This document shows, one piece after another, positions 30,536-39,897 of a stretch of DNA of 48,581 nucleotides. Position numbers and translations under genes: made by a program. The stretch lies in NCBI GenBank assembly GCA_020049515.1, contig JAIFKQ010000030.1, forward strand, positions 1-48,581. Direction: 5' to 3'. Origin of the DNA: Paludibacter sp. (lineage in GTDB: Bacteria > Bacteroidota > Bacteroidia > Bacteroidales > Paludibacteraceae). Every line of letters begins with the position of its first letter. Position 1 is the first letter of the stretch. The notes beneath the pieces are model-generated. The model saw only the letters and a program-made list of their open reading frames with translations. It was not told the origin of the DNA and searched no databases.

Positions 30536-31450
30536 ATGATTACGATTGAATATATCAAAGGTTTGCCAATTGTTCATGAAGCTTTTCTGATAGAAAAATA
30601 CGATTCGTTTTTTACAACTTGTGCTTATATTGATATATACTTTCCTTTTTACGACATCTATTACTTGCTTGTAAGAAAGGATACAATTATAATAGATATA
30701 TTGATTTTTGGAAACAAAAGCAAAGAATCAATTTGCTTTAACACATTAACTTCAATTAATCAAGATATTATTCTACAATGTAGCAAAAAAATATTTGAAG
30801 AACACAACTTAATTACAAAATTAAAAATCTCAGCTAATTACATCAAGTATAATTACAACAAATCAATACTAATTTCAATGTCCAAAAATTATGTTTTAGA
30901 ACTTCCCTCATCAATTGATACATATTATTTGGTACTTGGTAAAAGTACTCGAAAAAACATCAGAAATGACAAATCAAAACTACTTAGAGATTTTCCAAAT
31001 GTAAAATTTATTACTCTTTTGCCAAATGAGATCAATTCAACAATCATAAACAAAATAATGCAATTGAATAAGGATAGAATGAAGCATAAAGGGTTAATTT
31101 ATGGAAAAGACAAGTATGAAATGAAAAATACATATTTATATTCAAAGTATTATGGTTGTGTAACATACATAGAATTAGAAGGTGAAATTATTGCTGGAAA
31201 TATATCATATATAATAAATAAAAACATTTACGGACATGTGATAGCGCATGATAATAATTTTTCGAATTACAGTTTAGGTCGATTATGTCAATTAAATACT
31301 ATCCAATTTGCCATAGAAAATGGATTGAAAAATTTTCATTTTTTATGGGGAGAAAATGAGTATAAAATAAGATTAATGTCTAAACCACAACTAATATTTT
31401 CGTACTATATATTTCGGAAACAATCAATTGAATTCTTTTTAACAAATTAA
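30536..31450 (+). CDS. GNAT/BioF2-like acyltransferase paralog B, C-terminally truncated by a frameshift
   Basis: GLPIVHEAFLIEKYDSFFTTCAYIDIYFP...STRKNIRNDKSKLLRDFPNVKFIT...FLWGENEYKIRLMSKPQLIFSYYIFRKQS; stop at 31450, but the frame starting at 31438 reads FNKLKVSILRLLLNLRLSKYTLYLRNAIKIYRKKKLGNIDFGV* to 31569, matching the C-termini of paralogs C and D. Confidence 0.75.
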   Translation: MITIEYIKGLPIVHEAFLIEKYDSFFTTCAYIDIYFPFYDIYYLLVRKDTIIIDILIFGNKSKESICFNTLTSINQDIILQCSKKIFEEHNLITKLKISANYIKYNYNKSILISMSKNYVLELPSSIDTYYLVLGKSTRKNIRNDKSKLLRDFPNVKFITLLPNEINSTIINKIMQLNKDRMKHKGLIYGKDKYEMKNTYLYSKYYGCVTYIELEGEIIAGNISYIINKNIYGHVIAHDNNFSNYSLGRLCQLNTIQFAIENGLKNFHFLWGENEYKIRLMSKPQLIFSYYIFRKQSIEFFLTN

Positions 31451-31576
31451 AAGTTTCAATACTTAGGCTATTATTGAACCTAAGACTTTCGAAATACACG
31501 CTATATTTAAGGAATGCAATTAAGATATACCGAAAGAAAAAGTTGGGAAACATAGACTTTGGGGTTTAAAAAAAAA

Positions 31577-31720
31577 ATGATTCTGAATAACAATAATTTT
31601 GGCAATGATATTATTCTCGATCAAAACAAAACTTACAGCATTAACAATAATACACTTAGACAAATTATTAATACTAACAAAAAGAAATTTATATCTCATA
31701 AAGAAGAAATAAAACCATGA
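31577..31720 (+). CDS. Possible 47-aa small ORF overlapping the next start codon (ATGA)
   Basis: MILNNNNFGNDIILDQNKTYSINNNTLRQIINTNKKKFISHKEEIKP*; stop overlaps the ATG at 31717. No recognised family. Confidence 0.25.
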   Translation: MILNNNNFGNDIILDQNKTYSINNNTLRQIINTNKKKFISHKEEIKP

Positions 31721-32856
31721 AGAAAATCATAATTATACAATCTTCGCTGCCTCAATATAGAAAAGAGTTTTACATTTTACTTAAGAAGAAACTGGTAGAA
31801 CAAGATATTGAGTTACATGTAATTTATGGGAAAGCTTCAAGCACTAATAAACTGCGAAATGATGAAATAATACTTGATTGGGCAAAATACATTCAAAATA
31901 AATACTTCAAAATAGGTAATAAGGAATTATTGTGGCAACCGTACATTAGCCAATTAAAGGATAGTGATTTGGTGATAGTGGATGCAGCGAATAGGTTAAT
32001 TCTAAATTATTATTTAATAATTAGAAGAGCTTTTTCATCCTCAAAATTAGCTTTTTGGGATCATGGACGGAATTTACAGGAAGACATTGGAAGTCTTGGA
32101 AACAGATTTAAGTATCTGTATATCAATAAATGTGACTGGTGGTTTGGATATACAGCAGGTACAAAAAGGTTTTTATTATCAAAAAAATATCCTGAGAATA
32201 GAATCACAGTTGTGCAAAATACAATTGATACATTTAGCCTTATAAAGTATTACACTCATATAAAAACTAGAGAGATAAATGAGTTGAAATCGAAAATGGG
32301 CATACAAAACTGTAAAACAGCCATTTACTGCGGATCAATGTATGCAGGTAAGAATATTGATTTTATTATTGAAACTTGCCACGAAGTAAAAAAAAAGATA
32401 CCAGAATTTCATGTAATATTTATAGGTGCCGGCACTGAAGCCACTAAGGTAATGGAGGCAGCACTATCGTTTGATTGGATACATTATGTAGGTTCAAAAT
32501 TTGGAAATGAACGGGTAATATTTTTCAAAATTGCATCCATACAATTAATGCCCTATTATGTGGGACTTGGCATAGTAGATTCGTTTGCTATGGAAACTCC
32601 TATAATTACAACTTCAAATTCGTCGCATGGTCCTGAAATAGAATATCTTGAGAATGAAATAAATGGAATAATGACCGAGGATAGTTTACAGGAATACTCA
32701 AAATCTGTCATAGAAATCCTGAAAAACGGAAAATATCTTCAATTAATAAATGGTTGTAAAACAGCAGCTAAAAAATACTCTGTAGAGGCCATGGTCGAAA
32801 ATTTTAGCGCTGGTGTAGTCTCATGTCTTGAATTGGAAACTGAAAAACCAAGCTAA
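31717..32856 (+). CDS. Glycosyltransferase family 4-like
   Basis: KKIIIIQSSLPQYRKEFYILLKKKL, WDHGRNLQ, AIYCGSMYAGKNIDFIIETCHEVKKKIPEFHVIFIGAGTEA, LGIVDSFAMETPIITTSNSSHGPEIEYL. Confidence 0.88.
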   Translation: MKKIIIIQSSLPQYRKEFYILLKKKLVEQDIELHVIYGKASSTNKLRNDEIILDWAKYIQNKYFKIGNKELLWQPYISQLKDSDLVIVDAANRLILNYYLIIRRAFSSSKLAFWDHGRNLQEDIGSLGNRFKYLYINKCDWWFGYTAGTKRFLLSKKYPENRITVVQNTIDTFSLIKYYTHIKTREINELKSKMGIQNCKTAIYCGSMYAGKNIDFIIETCHEVKKKIPEFHVIFIGAGTEATKVMEAALSFDWIHYVGSKFGNERVIFFKIASIQLMPYYVGLGIVDSFAMETPIITTSNSSHGPEIEYLENEINGIMTEDSLQEYSKSVIEILKNGKYLQLINGCKTAAKKYSVEAMVENFSAGVVSCLELETEKPS

Positions 32857-32874
32857 CTATATATAAAAATAAAT

Positions 32875-33624
32875 ATGGAAAATACAGTAATTATAACTAC
32901 CAGCTGGGATGATGGGCATGTTTATGACTTAAGAATAGCCGAGTTATTAGAAAAATATCAGTTACAAGGGACATTTTATGTACCAATCAGAAACAGTGAA
33001 AATTCGGTCATGAAACCAACTTCGATGATTGAAATTGGAAAACGATTTGAAATTGGCGGTCATACCGTAAACCACAAATACCTGCAAAATTTGGGAGATG
33101 AAGAAGCTAGTTATGAAATACTTAACTGTAAATCTGTATTAGAAAATATACTCGAGAAAGAAATTTACGCATTTTGCTTTCCTGGAGGTAAATTCTCTAA
33201 TCGTGACGTTCATTTAGTCAAAAAAAATGGTTTTCTTTTTGGGCGAACTACAAGATTTTTTAACACTACATTGAATAATAAGTTTTTGATGAATACAACA
33301 GTACAATGTTATAATCATGATACTTATACACTTAATAAACATTGCCTAAAAAGAGCCTATTTTTCGCAATTGATAAAGTTTGGATTCTTTTTTGATTACA
33401 ATAAAAACTTTAGAAAATTGGCATCTGAAATTACTTCAAATATGATTCTAAATGGAGGTATTTTTCATATCTGGGGTCATTCTTGGGAAATAGACAAATT
33501 TGGATTGTGGTACGAATTGGAAGAAACTTTTAAAATGCTGTCTGACATTCCTAATGCCCTACATCTTAACAATTCTACAAGTTGGAAACTAAAAAAATCT
33601 TTTGCAGACATACAAAAAAAATAA
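32875..33624 (+). CDS. Polysaccharide deacetylase (NodB-like), no signal peptide
   Basis: TTSWDDGHVYDLRIAELLEKYQLQGTFYVP, IGGHTVNHKYL, AFCFPGGKFS, FHIWGHSWEID. Confidence 0.9.
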   Translation: MENTVIITTSWDDGHVYDLRIAELLEKYQLQGTFYVPIRNSENSVMKPTSMIEIGKRFEIGGHTVNHKYLQNLGDEEASYEILNCKSVLENILEKEIYAFCFPGGKFSNRDVHLVKKNGFLFGRTTRFFNTTLNNKFLMNTTVQCYNHDTYTLNKHCLKRAYFSQLIKFGFFFDYNKNFRKLASEITSNMILNGGIFHIWGHSWEIDKFGLWYELEETFKMLSDIPNALHLNNSTSWKLKKSFADIQKK

Positions 33625-33700
33625 TTAACATAGAACTATCCCAAAATAATAATACTAGTGAGCCAAAGCTTGAGAATACATTAACATTAGAAAACTAATT

Positions 33701-35545
33701 ATGAAAAAAAAAATCCTTTTTCTGCTTCATTTTCCACCACCTATCCATGGGTCATCTATAATGGGGCAAGAAATTAAAGAAAGTAATTATATAAATAATT
33801 CGTTTGATTGCAGATACATAAATATGCTTGTTAATCAAAACATTAATGAGTCTGGAAAAATTGGAATTATAAAAGGAATTCAATTTATTCCCACCCTATT
33901 TCAATTAATATCCGAAACCATAAAAAATAGACCAGATGTATGCTATTTGGCATTAACCACTACTGGAATAGGATTATATAAAGATGCTTTGGTGGTGGCT
34001 ATGTTACGTTTATTTGGTATAAAACGGGTTTATCATCTTCATAATAAAGGTATTATTGAGAATAGTAAAATTAAGTTTAACAATTTTATCTATCGGTATA
34101 TTTTTAAAGATGCAGATATCATTCTATTATCCAACCATTTATACAATGATATTGAAGCTTATGTGCCCACATCCAGGGTGCATATTTGTCCAAATGGAAT
34201 TGGTAACTCCGATTATTCAGTTATAAAAACATATCGGTTTAAGCATGAGGAACCAGTACAATTATTGTTTTTCTCTAATTTGATTGAATCAAAAGGTGTT
34301 TATGTGTTGCTGGAAGCATGTAAGTTACTGATAAACAGAAACAATAATTTTATTTGTAGGTTTGCAGGAAGCATTGGGAATGTGAGTGAACAAGACTTTA
34401 ATTTGAAAGTACAACAGTTTGGGCTAGAAAATAATGTAAGATATTTAGGACCGCAATATGAAAATGACAAAGAAATAGTCTTTCAAAATGCAGATATTTT
34501 TGTTCATCCTACTTATAATGATTGCTTTCCGTTGGTTTTGATAGAAGCCATGCAATATTCGTTACCCATAGTTTCAACGGATGAAGGCGGAATACCCGAA
34601 ATGCTTACAAACGGTGTATCAGGATTTCTTGTTCCACAAAAAGATGCAGAAAAACTGTCGGAAAAAATAGAATTATTAATACAAAATCCTACGCTGCGCT
34701 TAAAAATGGGCAAAGCAGGTAGATTAAAATATGAAGCAGAATTTACAAAGGCGACATTTGAAAATAAAATGCATGCTATTTTACAGAATATTATTTCAAT
34801 CGAAAATAATTCAATGAAAATAATAGAAACAATTGGCTTCAATGTATTTTCTGATAATTTAGCTACAATACCTATTCAGGGCGAAAAGTGTAGGGTGATA
34901 AATACCATTAGCCCAAACTCTTATGGTATTTCTACCAAGGATTTAGAATTTGAAAATGCCCTAAAATCTTCCGACTTTCTGGTATTAGATGGAGTTTATT
35001 TTGGCTTATCATCTTTGATTATAAATAAAAAAAATATAAAAAAAAATCAGGGTCCAGATGTGTTTTATCATTTTATAGAAAGAATTAACACACAAAAAGG
35101 AAGTGCATTTTTTTTTGGATCTACAGAAAACACACTTCAAAAAATTAAATCGCGAGCTAGGATTGAATATCCAAATATCGATGTGAATTTTTTCTCTCCG
35201 CCATTTAAAACAGAGTTTACGGATTTAGAAAACGAGCTAATAATAAAAAGAATAAATGCCGTAAAACCAGATATTTTATTTGTAGGAATGACCTGTCCCA
35301 AACAAGAGAAGTGGGCATTAAAGCATCGTGACAAGTTAAATGTAGGATTAATTATATGTATTGGCAATGTTTTCGATTGGTTTGCAGGTACCCAAAAGCC
35401 TATTCCAGCATTTTGGTATAAAATAAGACTTGGGTGGCTTGCTCGCATTTTTATGCGTCCTGAAATTTTCAAAAGAAATATTGGTAATCAAATGGTTTTT
35501 TTATGGCACGTAATATTGATATTTTTAAAAATCAAAAAGGTATGA
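33701..35545 (+). CDS. Fused glycosyltransferase: N-terminal GT4 + C-terminal WecG/TagA/CpsF (GT26)
   Basis: GT4: FPPPIHGSSIMGQ, FFSNLIESKGVYVLLEAC, FVHPTYNDCFPLVLIEAMQYSLPIVSTDEGGIPEM. GT26: SDFLVLDGVYFGLSSLI, GSAFFFGSTENTLQKI, KPDILFVGMTCPKQEKWALKHRDKLNVGLIICIGNVFDWFAGTQKPIPAFWYKIRLGWLARIFMRPE. Confidence 0.93.
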   Translation: MKKKILFLLHFPPPIHGSSIMGQEIKESNYINNSFDCRYINMLVNQNINESGKIGIIKGIQFIPTLFQLISETIKNRPDVCYLALTTTGIGLYKDALVVAMLRLFGIKRVYHLHNKGIIENSKIKFNNFIYRYIFKDADIILLSNHLYNDIEAYVPTSRVHICPNGIGNSDYSVIKTYRFKHEEPVQLLFFSNLIESKGVYVLLEACKLLINRNNNFICRFAGSIGNVSEQDFNLKVQQFGLENNVRYLGPQYENDKEIVFQNADIFVHPTYNDCFPLVLIEAMQYSLPIVSTDEGGIPEMLTNGVSGFLVPQKDAEKLSEKIELLIQNPTLRLKMGKAGRLKYEAEFTKATFENKMHAILQNIISIENNSMKIIETIGFNVFSDNLATIPIQGEKCRVINTISPNSYGISTKDLEFENALKSSDFLVLDGVYFGLSSLIINKKNIKKNQGPDVFYHFIERINTQKGSAFFFGSTENTLQKIKSRARIEYPNIDVNFFSPPFKTEFTDLENELIIKRINAVKPDILFVGMTCPKQEKWALKHRDKLNVGLIICIGNVFDWFAGTQKPIPAFWYKIRLGWLARIFMRPEIFKRNIGNQMVFLWHVILIFLKIKKV

Positions 35546-36558
35546 TAACTGGAGCAGTAATAGGATTGGGTAAAATGGGAATTTCACATGCCGCTATAAT
35601 TGGTGCAAATCCACTGGTCAATTTTGTGGCAGTTTGTGATAGTTCTACTTTAGTATTGGATGCTTTTAAGAAATTTAGCACGGTAAAAACATACCGAAAT
35701 TTCAAAGAAATGATTGATAATGAGTCCCTAGACTTTGTATTGGTGGCTACTCCCACTCGATTTCATTTTCCAATGGTAAAATATGCGCTTGAAAATGGAT
35801 TACATGTATTTTGCGAGAAGCCATTTAACTTAAATTCAAAAGACGGCGAAGAGCTAGTACAATTGGCCAACAGCAAGTCGTTAATCAATCAAGTAGGTTA
35901 TCACAACCAATTTATTGGAACTTTTAGAGAACTCAAAAGATTGCTACAAGCCGATGTTTTGGGAGATTTGGTGCATTTTATGGGCGAGGCTTATGGTGCA
36001 GTAGTTACAAAAGAAAAGGGAAAAACTTGGAGGTCGAATGCTGAAGAAGGTGGAGGATGTTTGTACGATTACGCATCACATGTGTTAAATTTAATTCAGG
36101 AAATCATAGGTAATCCGGTTCATTCTGCTGGCACAAAACTAAAAAGCATCTATTCTAATGATGTTGAAGATGCGGTTTATAGCACATTAAGTTTAGATAA
36201 TGGTTTGAGCGGACTGCTTTCGGTAAACTGGAGCGACAATACATATCGAAAAATGTCCACTACGCTAACCGTAATTGGCAAAAACGGCAAAATTAGTTGC
36301 GATGCCACTGAAATAAAAATATATCTAAAAGAATCGAATAAAAAAGAGGGTTTAGACAAAGGATGGACTATCAAATACATTACGGATTTTGCCCTTCCAG
36401 TAAATTTCTATTTGCGTGGTGAAGAATATAGTGCTCAAATAGAACACTTTGTAAATTGCATTATCACAAAAAAACAGGGAAGTTACAATACCTTTGAACA
36501 AGGGAACAATACAGATAAAGTGATAGAAATGATAATTGCTAATTCTAAAAAAAATTGA
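35542..36558 (+). CDS. Gfo/Idh/MocA family oxidoreductase
   Basis: MITGAVIGLGKMGISHAAIIGANPLVNFVAVCD, VLVATPTRFHFPMVKYALENGLHVFCEKPF. The ATG at 35542 overlaps the upstream stop (ATGA). Confidence 0.93.
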   Translation: MITGAVIGLGKMGISHAAIIGANPLVNFVAVCDSSTLVLDAFKKFSTVKTYRNFKEMIDNESLDFVLVATPTRFHFPMVKYALENGLHVFCEKPFNLNSKDGEELVQLANSKSLINQVGYHNQFIGTFRELKRLLQADVLGDLVHFMGEAYGAVVTKEKGKTWRSNAEEGGGCLYDYASHVLNLIQEIIGNPVHSAGTKLKSIYSNDVEDAVYSTLSLDNGLSGLLSVNWSDNTYRKMSTTLTVIGKNGKISCDATEIKIYLKESNKKEGLDKGWTIKYITDFALPVNFYLRGEEYSAQIEHFVNCIITKKQGSYNTFEQGNNTDKVIEMIIANSKKN

Positions 36559-36564
36559 AACATC

Positions 36565-37419
36565 ATGGATAAAATACTATTTGGCGACAATCAGTTTTTT
36601 GCGGTAAATCATGTTTCGGATGAAAAATCACGAGCTCAATCAATTCAATTTAAGGAAGATGCAGCCATTATTAAAATACTCGACCAAGCTATAGACGTGG
36701 GAATTAACACGTTTATGTGTACCACGCACGAGAGAATTGCAAATATATGTAATTACATTAGGTTAAATCCGAAAAAATACCAAAATTTTAATATCTATCC
36801 GTGCATGCCTTATGCTCACAAATATGCAAACGCTGTTACTGAACTTGGAATTATGGGTACTATCAAAAATTATATTCCAGGTAGTATTTTTGGAACCTTT
36901 GCAAAAGGTGGTTTTGCACTTATGAGCAAAGATTTTATTAAGCTCATGGAACTTTTGATTGATGCCGAAATGAAAATGTTTAAAGACCTAAATACCCCAG
37001 TTATTTTTATCCAAAATGTTATTGTTGATATGATATTGGGGTTAAAAATGTATGACATTTTTAAATCTTACGATCAATATATCCGCACAAAATACAACGC
37101 TGAGCCTGGATATATTACCATGAATATGCCCCTGTTGCTAGATAGTTTGAATTCGGTGGGAATTATGAATCCAATTATCTGTAGCTCAATCAATAAAATA
37201 GGCTTTAGAATGAGTGGCGGAGTAGAAATTTACGAGAAATACCTCTCCGAAAAGCAATTTCGACCAATTGCCATGCAAGTGCTTGCTTCTGGTGCTTTAC
37301 ATCCAAGCGAAGCAATTGAATACTTGGGAAAATTTCCAAATATTGAATCTGTTTTATTTGGCGCCTCAACAAAAAGTCACATACAGGAAACCAAAATGCT
37401 TATAAATAAGCACTTATAA
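36565..37419 (+). CDS. Aldo/keto reductase-like TIM-barrel protein
   Basis: ILFGDNQF start, ILDQAIDVGINTFMCTT; C-terminus PIAMQVLASGALHPSEAIEYLGKFPNIESVLFGASTKSHIQETKMLI resembles the AKR C-terminal region. Confidence 0.55.
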   Translation: MDKILFGDNQFFAVNHVSDEKSRAQSIQFKEDAAIIKILDQAIDVGINTFMCTTHERIANICNYIRLNPKKYQNFNIYPCMPYAHKYANAVTELGIMGTIKNYIPGSIFGTFAKGGFALMSKDFIKLMELLIDAEMKMFKDLNTPVIFIQNVIVDMILGLKMYDIFKSYDQYIRTKYNAEPGYITMNMPLLLDSLNSVGIMNPIICSSINKIGFRMSGGVEIYEKYLSEKQFRPIAMQVLASGALHPSEAIEYLGKFPNIESVLFGASTKSHIQETKMLINKHL

Positions 37420-38016
37420 AATAAAAAACTAAACAATGGAAATTATAAAAATAAATTCTTTATAGGGTTTAATCCATCTATTTATAGTAACCACACTATA
37501 AAAAACCACATTTAAGTAGTGTTTCTTTGCAACCTAATCAGCACCCCCAACCCTCTGAAGGGGTAAATGAGAGTGCACAGATTCAGAAATTTTAACTGGA
37601 AAGAATGTGTGTTTTGTTAATTGATAAAATATAGTTTGTTTTTGAAACGAATTTAAATACTAAGGAGTATTTAAGCAGGAAAACTTGTCGAAATAAGTGT
37701 TAAGTAGATAAGTTTCTTTGCAATTTTAAATATTTATAAAAAGTAGAAAATATGAAATAATTGAGCGAAAATGGCAAAATTAAATTTTAAATTAAATATC
37801 AATCAAAACAAACAATTAGCGACTGGTAACATTTAACACATAAGACCTTATTAAATTGCTGAAAATTGGTACTTAAAAATGAAACTTTTGTGCTCAAAAG
37901 ATATATTGGGAAAGTTTACTTTGTGAAAAATAATAAAGTAGAATTAAATAAAGGACGATAATGAGGTAATCAATAATACAAAAAAAAATTCACCTTAATA
38001 AAAAAAAACAAGTACT

Positions 38017-38742
38017 ATGGAACTTAAATCATTTATTTATTGGAAGTTGGTATATCCAATCATACTTAGATTGGATAAATTTCGTGGTTTGGATTTTTTG
38101 TCGGAAATGTCGCCCGAAGCCCTACAATTCAATCTCAAACGCGCACATGGATATGGTCCGTCTGGCAAAAATTTTTTGAAAGAGGTGCTAAGTGACTTCA
38201 ATATTAGTTCTACCGACTCCATAATAGATGTAGGATGCGGCAAAGGAAGCGCAATGAAGTATTTACTAGATTTCCCTTTTGAAAGGGTAGATGGGATTGA
38301 GCTTTCTGGCCTTATTGCCGATATTGCTACCCAAAATTTCAAAAAATTAAACGAAAATAGATGCCGAGTGTTCACGGGAGATGCTGGATATTTTAACCAA
38401 TATGATGATTATAATTATATCTATTTTTACAATCCATTTCCACCAATAGTTATGGCAGAAGTAATTGAAAATCTGAAATTTTCATTGCAACGAATTGACA
38501 GAGAAATGGTTATAATTTACATGAGCCCTACCTGCAACCATATTATTGCAGAAAGTGGTATATTTACACAAGTAGGCGCATATTATAAAAACGATGCCTG
38601 GATAACAGTTTATAGCAATAGAAGCATAGACAAATCGGTATTATCATATAATAAAAAAATTCATCGAAGTATTGAAGGAACTCCTTTGAACGATGCGCTT
38701 AAAGTGTATTTGCAAAATTACGTATTAAAAGCATACAAATAG
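38017..38742 (+). CDS. Class I SAM-dependent methyltransferase, tandem copy 1
   Basis: SIIDVGCGKGSAMKYLLDFPFERVDGIELSGLIADIATQNFK...RVFTGDAGYF...YIYFYNPFPPIVMAEVIENL. Confidence 0.82.
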   Translation: MELKSFIYWKLVYPIILRLDKFRGLDFLSEMSPEALQFNLKRAHGYGPSGKNFLKEVLSDFNISSTDSIIDVGCGKGSAMKYLLDFPFERVDGIELSGLIADIATQNFKKLNENRCRVFTGDAGYFNQYDDYNYIYFYNPFPPIVMAEVIENLKFSLQRIDREMVIIYMSPTCNHIIAESGIFTQVGAYYKNDAWITVYSNRSIDKSVLSYNKKIHRSIEGTPLNDALKVYLQNYVLKAYK

Positions 38743-38827
38743 AAAAATGAACGAATAAAAGCTTGATTTTATAATGTGAACTTGATGTAAATATTCAGCA
38801 CAATTCAATTAATCAAAAAAAAATAAT

Positions 38828-39565
38828 ATGGATTACAAAGCATTAGTTTATTGGAAGTTAGTGTACCCAATCACTATAAAAATGGATAGTTATCAAGGCT
38901 TAGATTTTTTGCCCAAAATCACTGCCAAAGCTGTAGGTTTAGATATAAAGCGTTCATTTGGATATTCTCCATCGCATAAAAGATTTCTGATAGAGCTGCT
39001 CAATGATTTTAGTATTACGTCCAATGATACCATTATTGATGTGGGTTGTGGCAAAGGAAGTGCAATGCGCACCATGTTAAAATACACATTTTCCAAAGTG
39101 GATGGAATTGAGCTATCTAGTATAATTGCCAATATAGCTATTCAAAATTTTAAAAGATTGAAGGTAAATAGATGTAGCGTTTTTACAGGCGATGCTGGTC
39201 AATTTAAAATATACAACGACTACAATTATGTCTATTTTTTCAATCCATTTCCAGCTGTTGTAATGAAAGAAGTAATTGAAAACTTAAAAAAATCGGCACA
39301 ACTAGTTGACAGGGAAATAATTATAATATACATGAGTCCAACCTGTACCGATGTGATTGAAAAAAGTGGGGTATTTGAACTTAGAGGAATATATAAAAGA
39401 ACAGGCGCTTGGGTCACTGTTTACTCTAACCGGAGCTTAAAAAATTCTACACTTTCATCAAATAAGAAAATGATTCCTTGCACAGAAAGCTCCGACATCA
39501 AAAAGGAATTACAACTATACTTACAAAATTTTATTCAACCCGATTATATAGATCGTATCAAATAA
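38828..39565 (+). CDS. Class I SAM-dependent methyltransferase, tandem copy 2
   Basis: TIIDVGCGKGSAMRTMLKYTFSKVDGIELSSIIANIAIQNFKRLKVNRCSVFTGDAGQF...YVYFFNPFPAVVMKEVIENL; collinear with copy 1. Confidence 0.82.
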   Translation: MDYKALVYWKLVYPITIKMDSYQGLDFLPKITAKAVGLDIKRSFGYSPSHKRFLIELLNDFSITSNDTIIDVGCGKGSAMRTMLKYTFSKVDGIELSSIIANIAIQNFKRLKVNRCSVFTGDAGQFKIYNDYNYVYFFNPFPAVVMKEVIENLKKSAQLVDREIIIIYMSPTCTDVIEKSGVFELRGIYKRTGAWVTVYSNRSLKNSTLSSNKKMIPCTESSDIKKELQLYLQNFIQPDYIDRIK

Positions 39566-39897
39566 TTTATTCTTAAAATTTCATGTAAAAAAATTAGCTA
39601 ATAAGTTATGAGTCCAAGCCGATAAGTGATTTTTGATAAAAAAAGTGCTAAGTAGATAACTTACAGATAAATACCTGAGAGATATTGAGGTCGCAATTAA
39701 ATATTTATTTTGAATATCAATTCTTTGCATCCCGATAAGTATCGAGATTGCGCTCCCTATTCTCGAGATGTTTCATTAGCGTTCTCTCGTTTCTGGGGAT
39801 GTTCTAATAGCATTCAAAAAAAAATAAATTATCGGGGCCAACTCAGTTATTAGTGTTATAATTTACGGATTATCTTATAAATAATTAAATTGAATTT

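Noticed and set aside
37540-37570. cccccaaccctctgaagggg considered as a specific terminator or IS end
   Set aside because: No T tract and no partner inverted repeat; resembles a generic intergenic palindrome, so only mentioned as part of the spacer finding.
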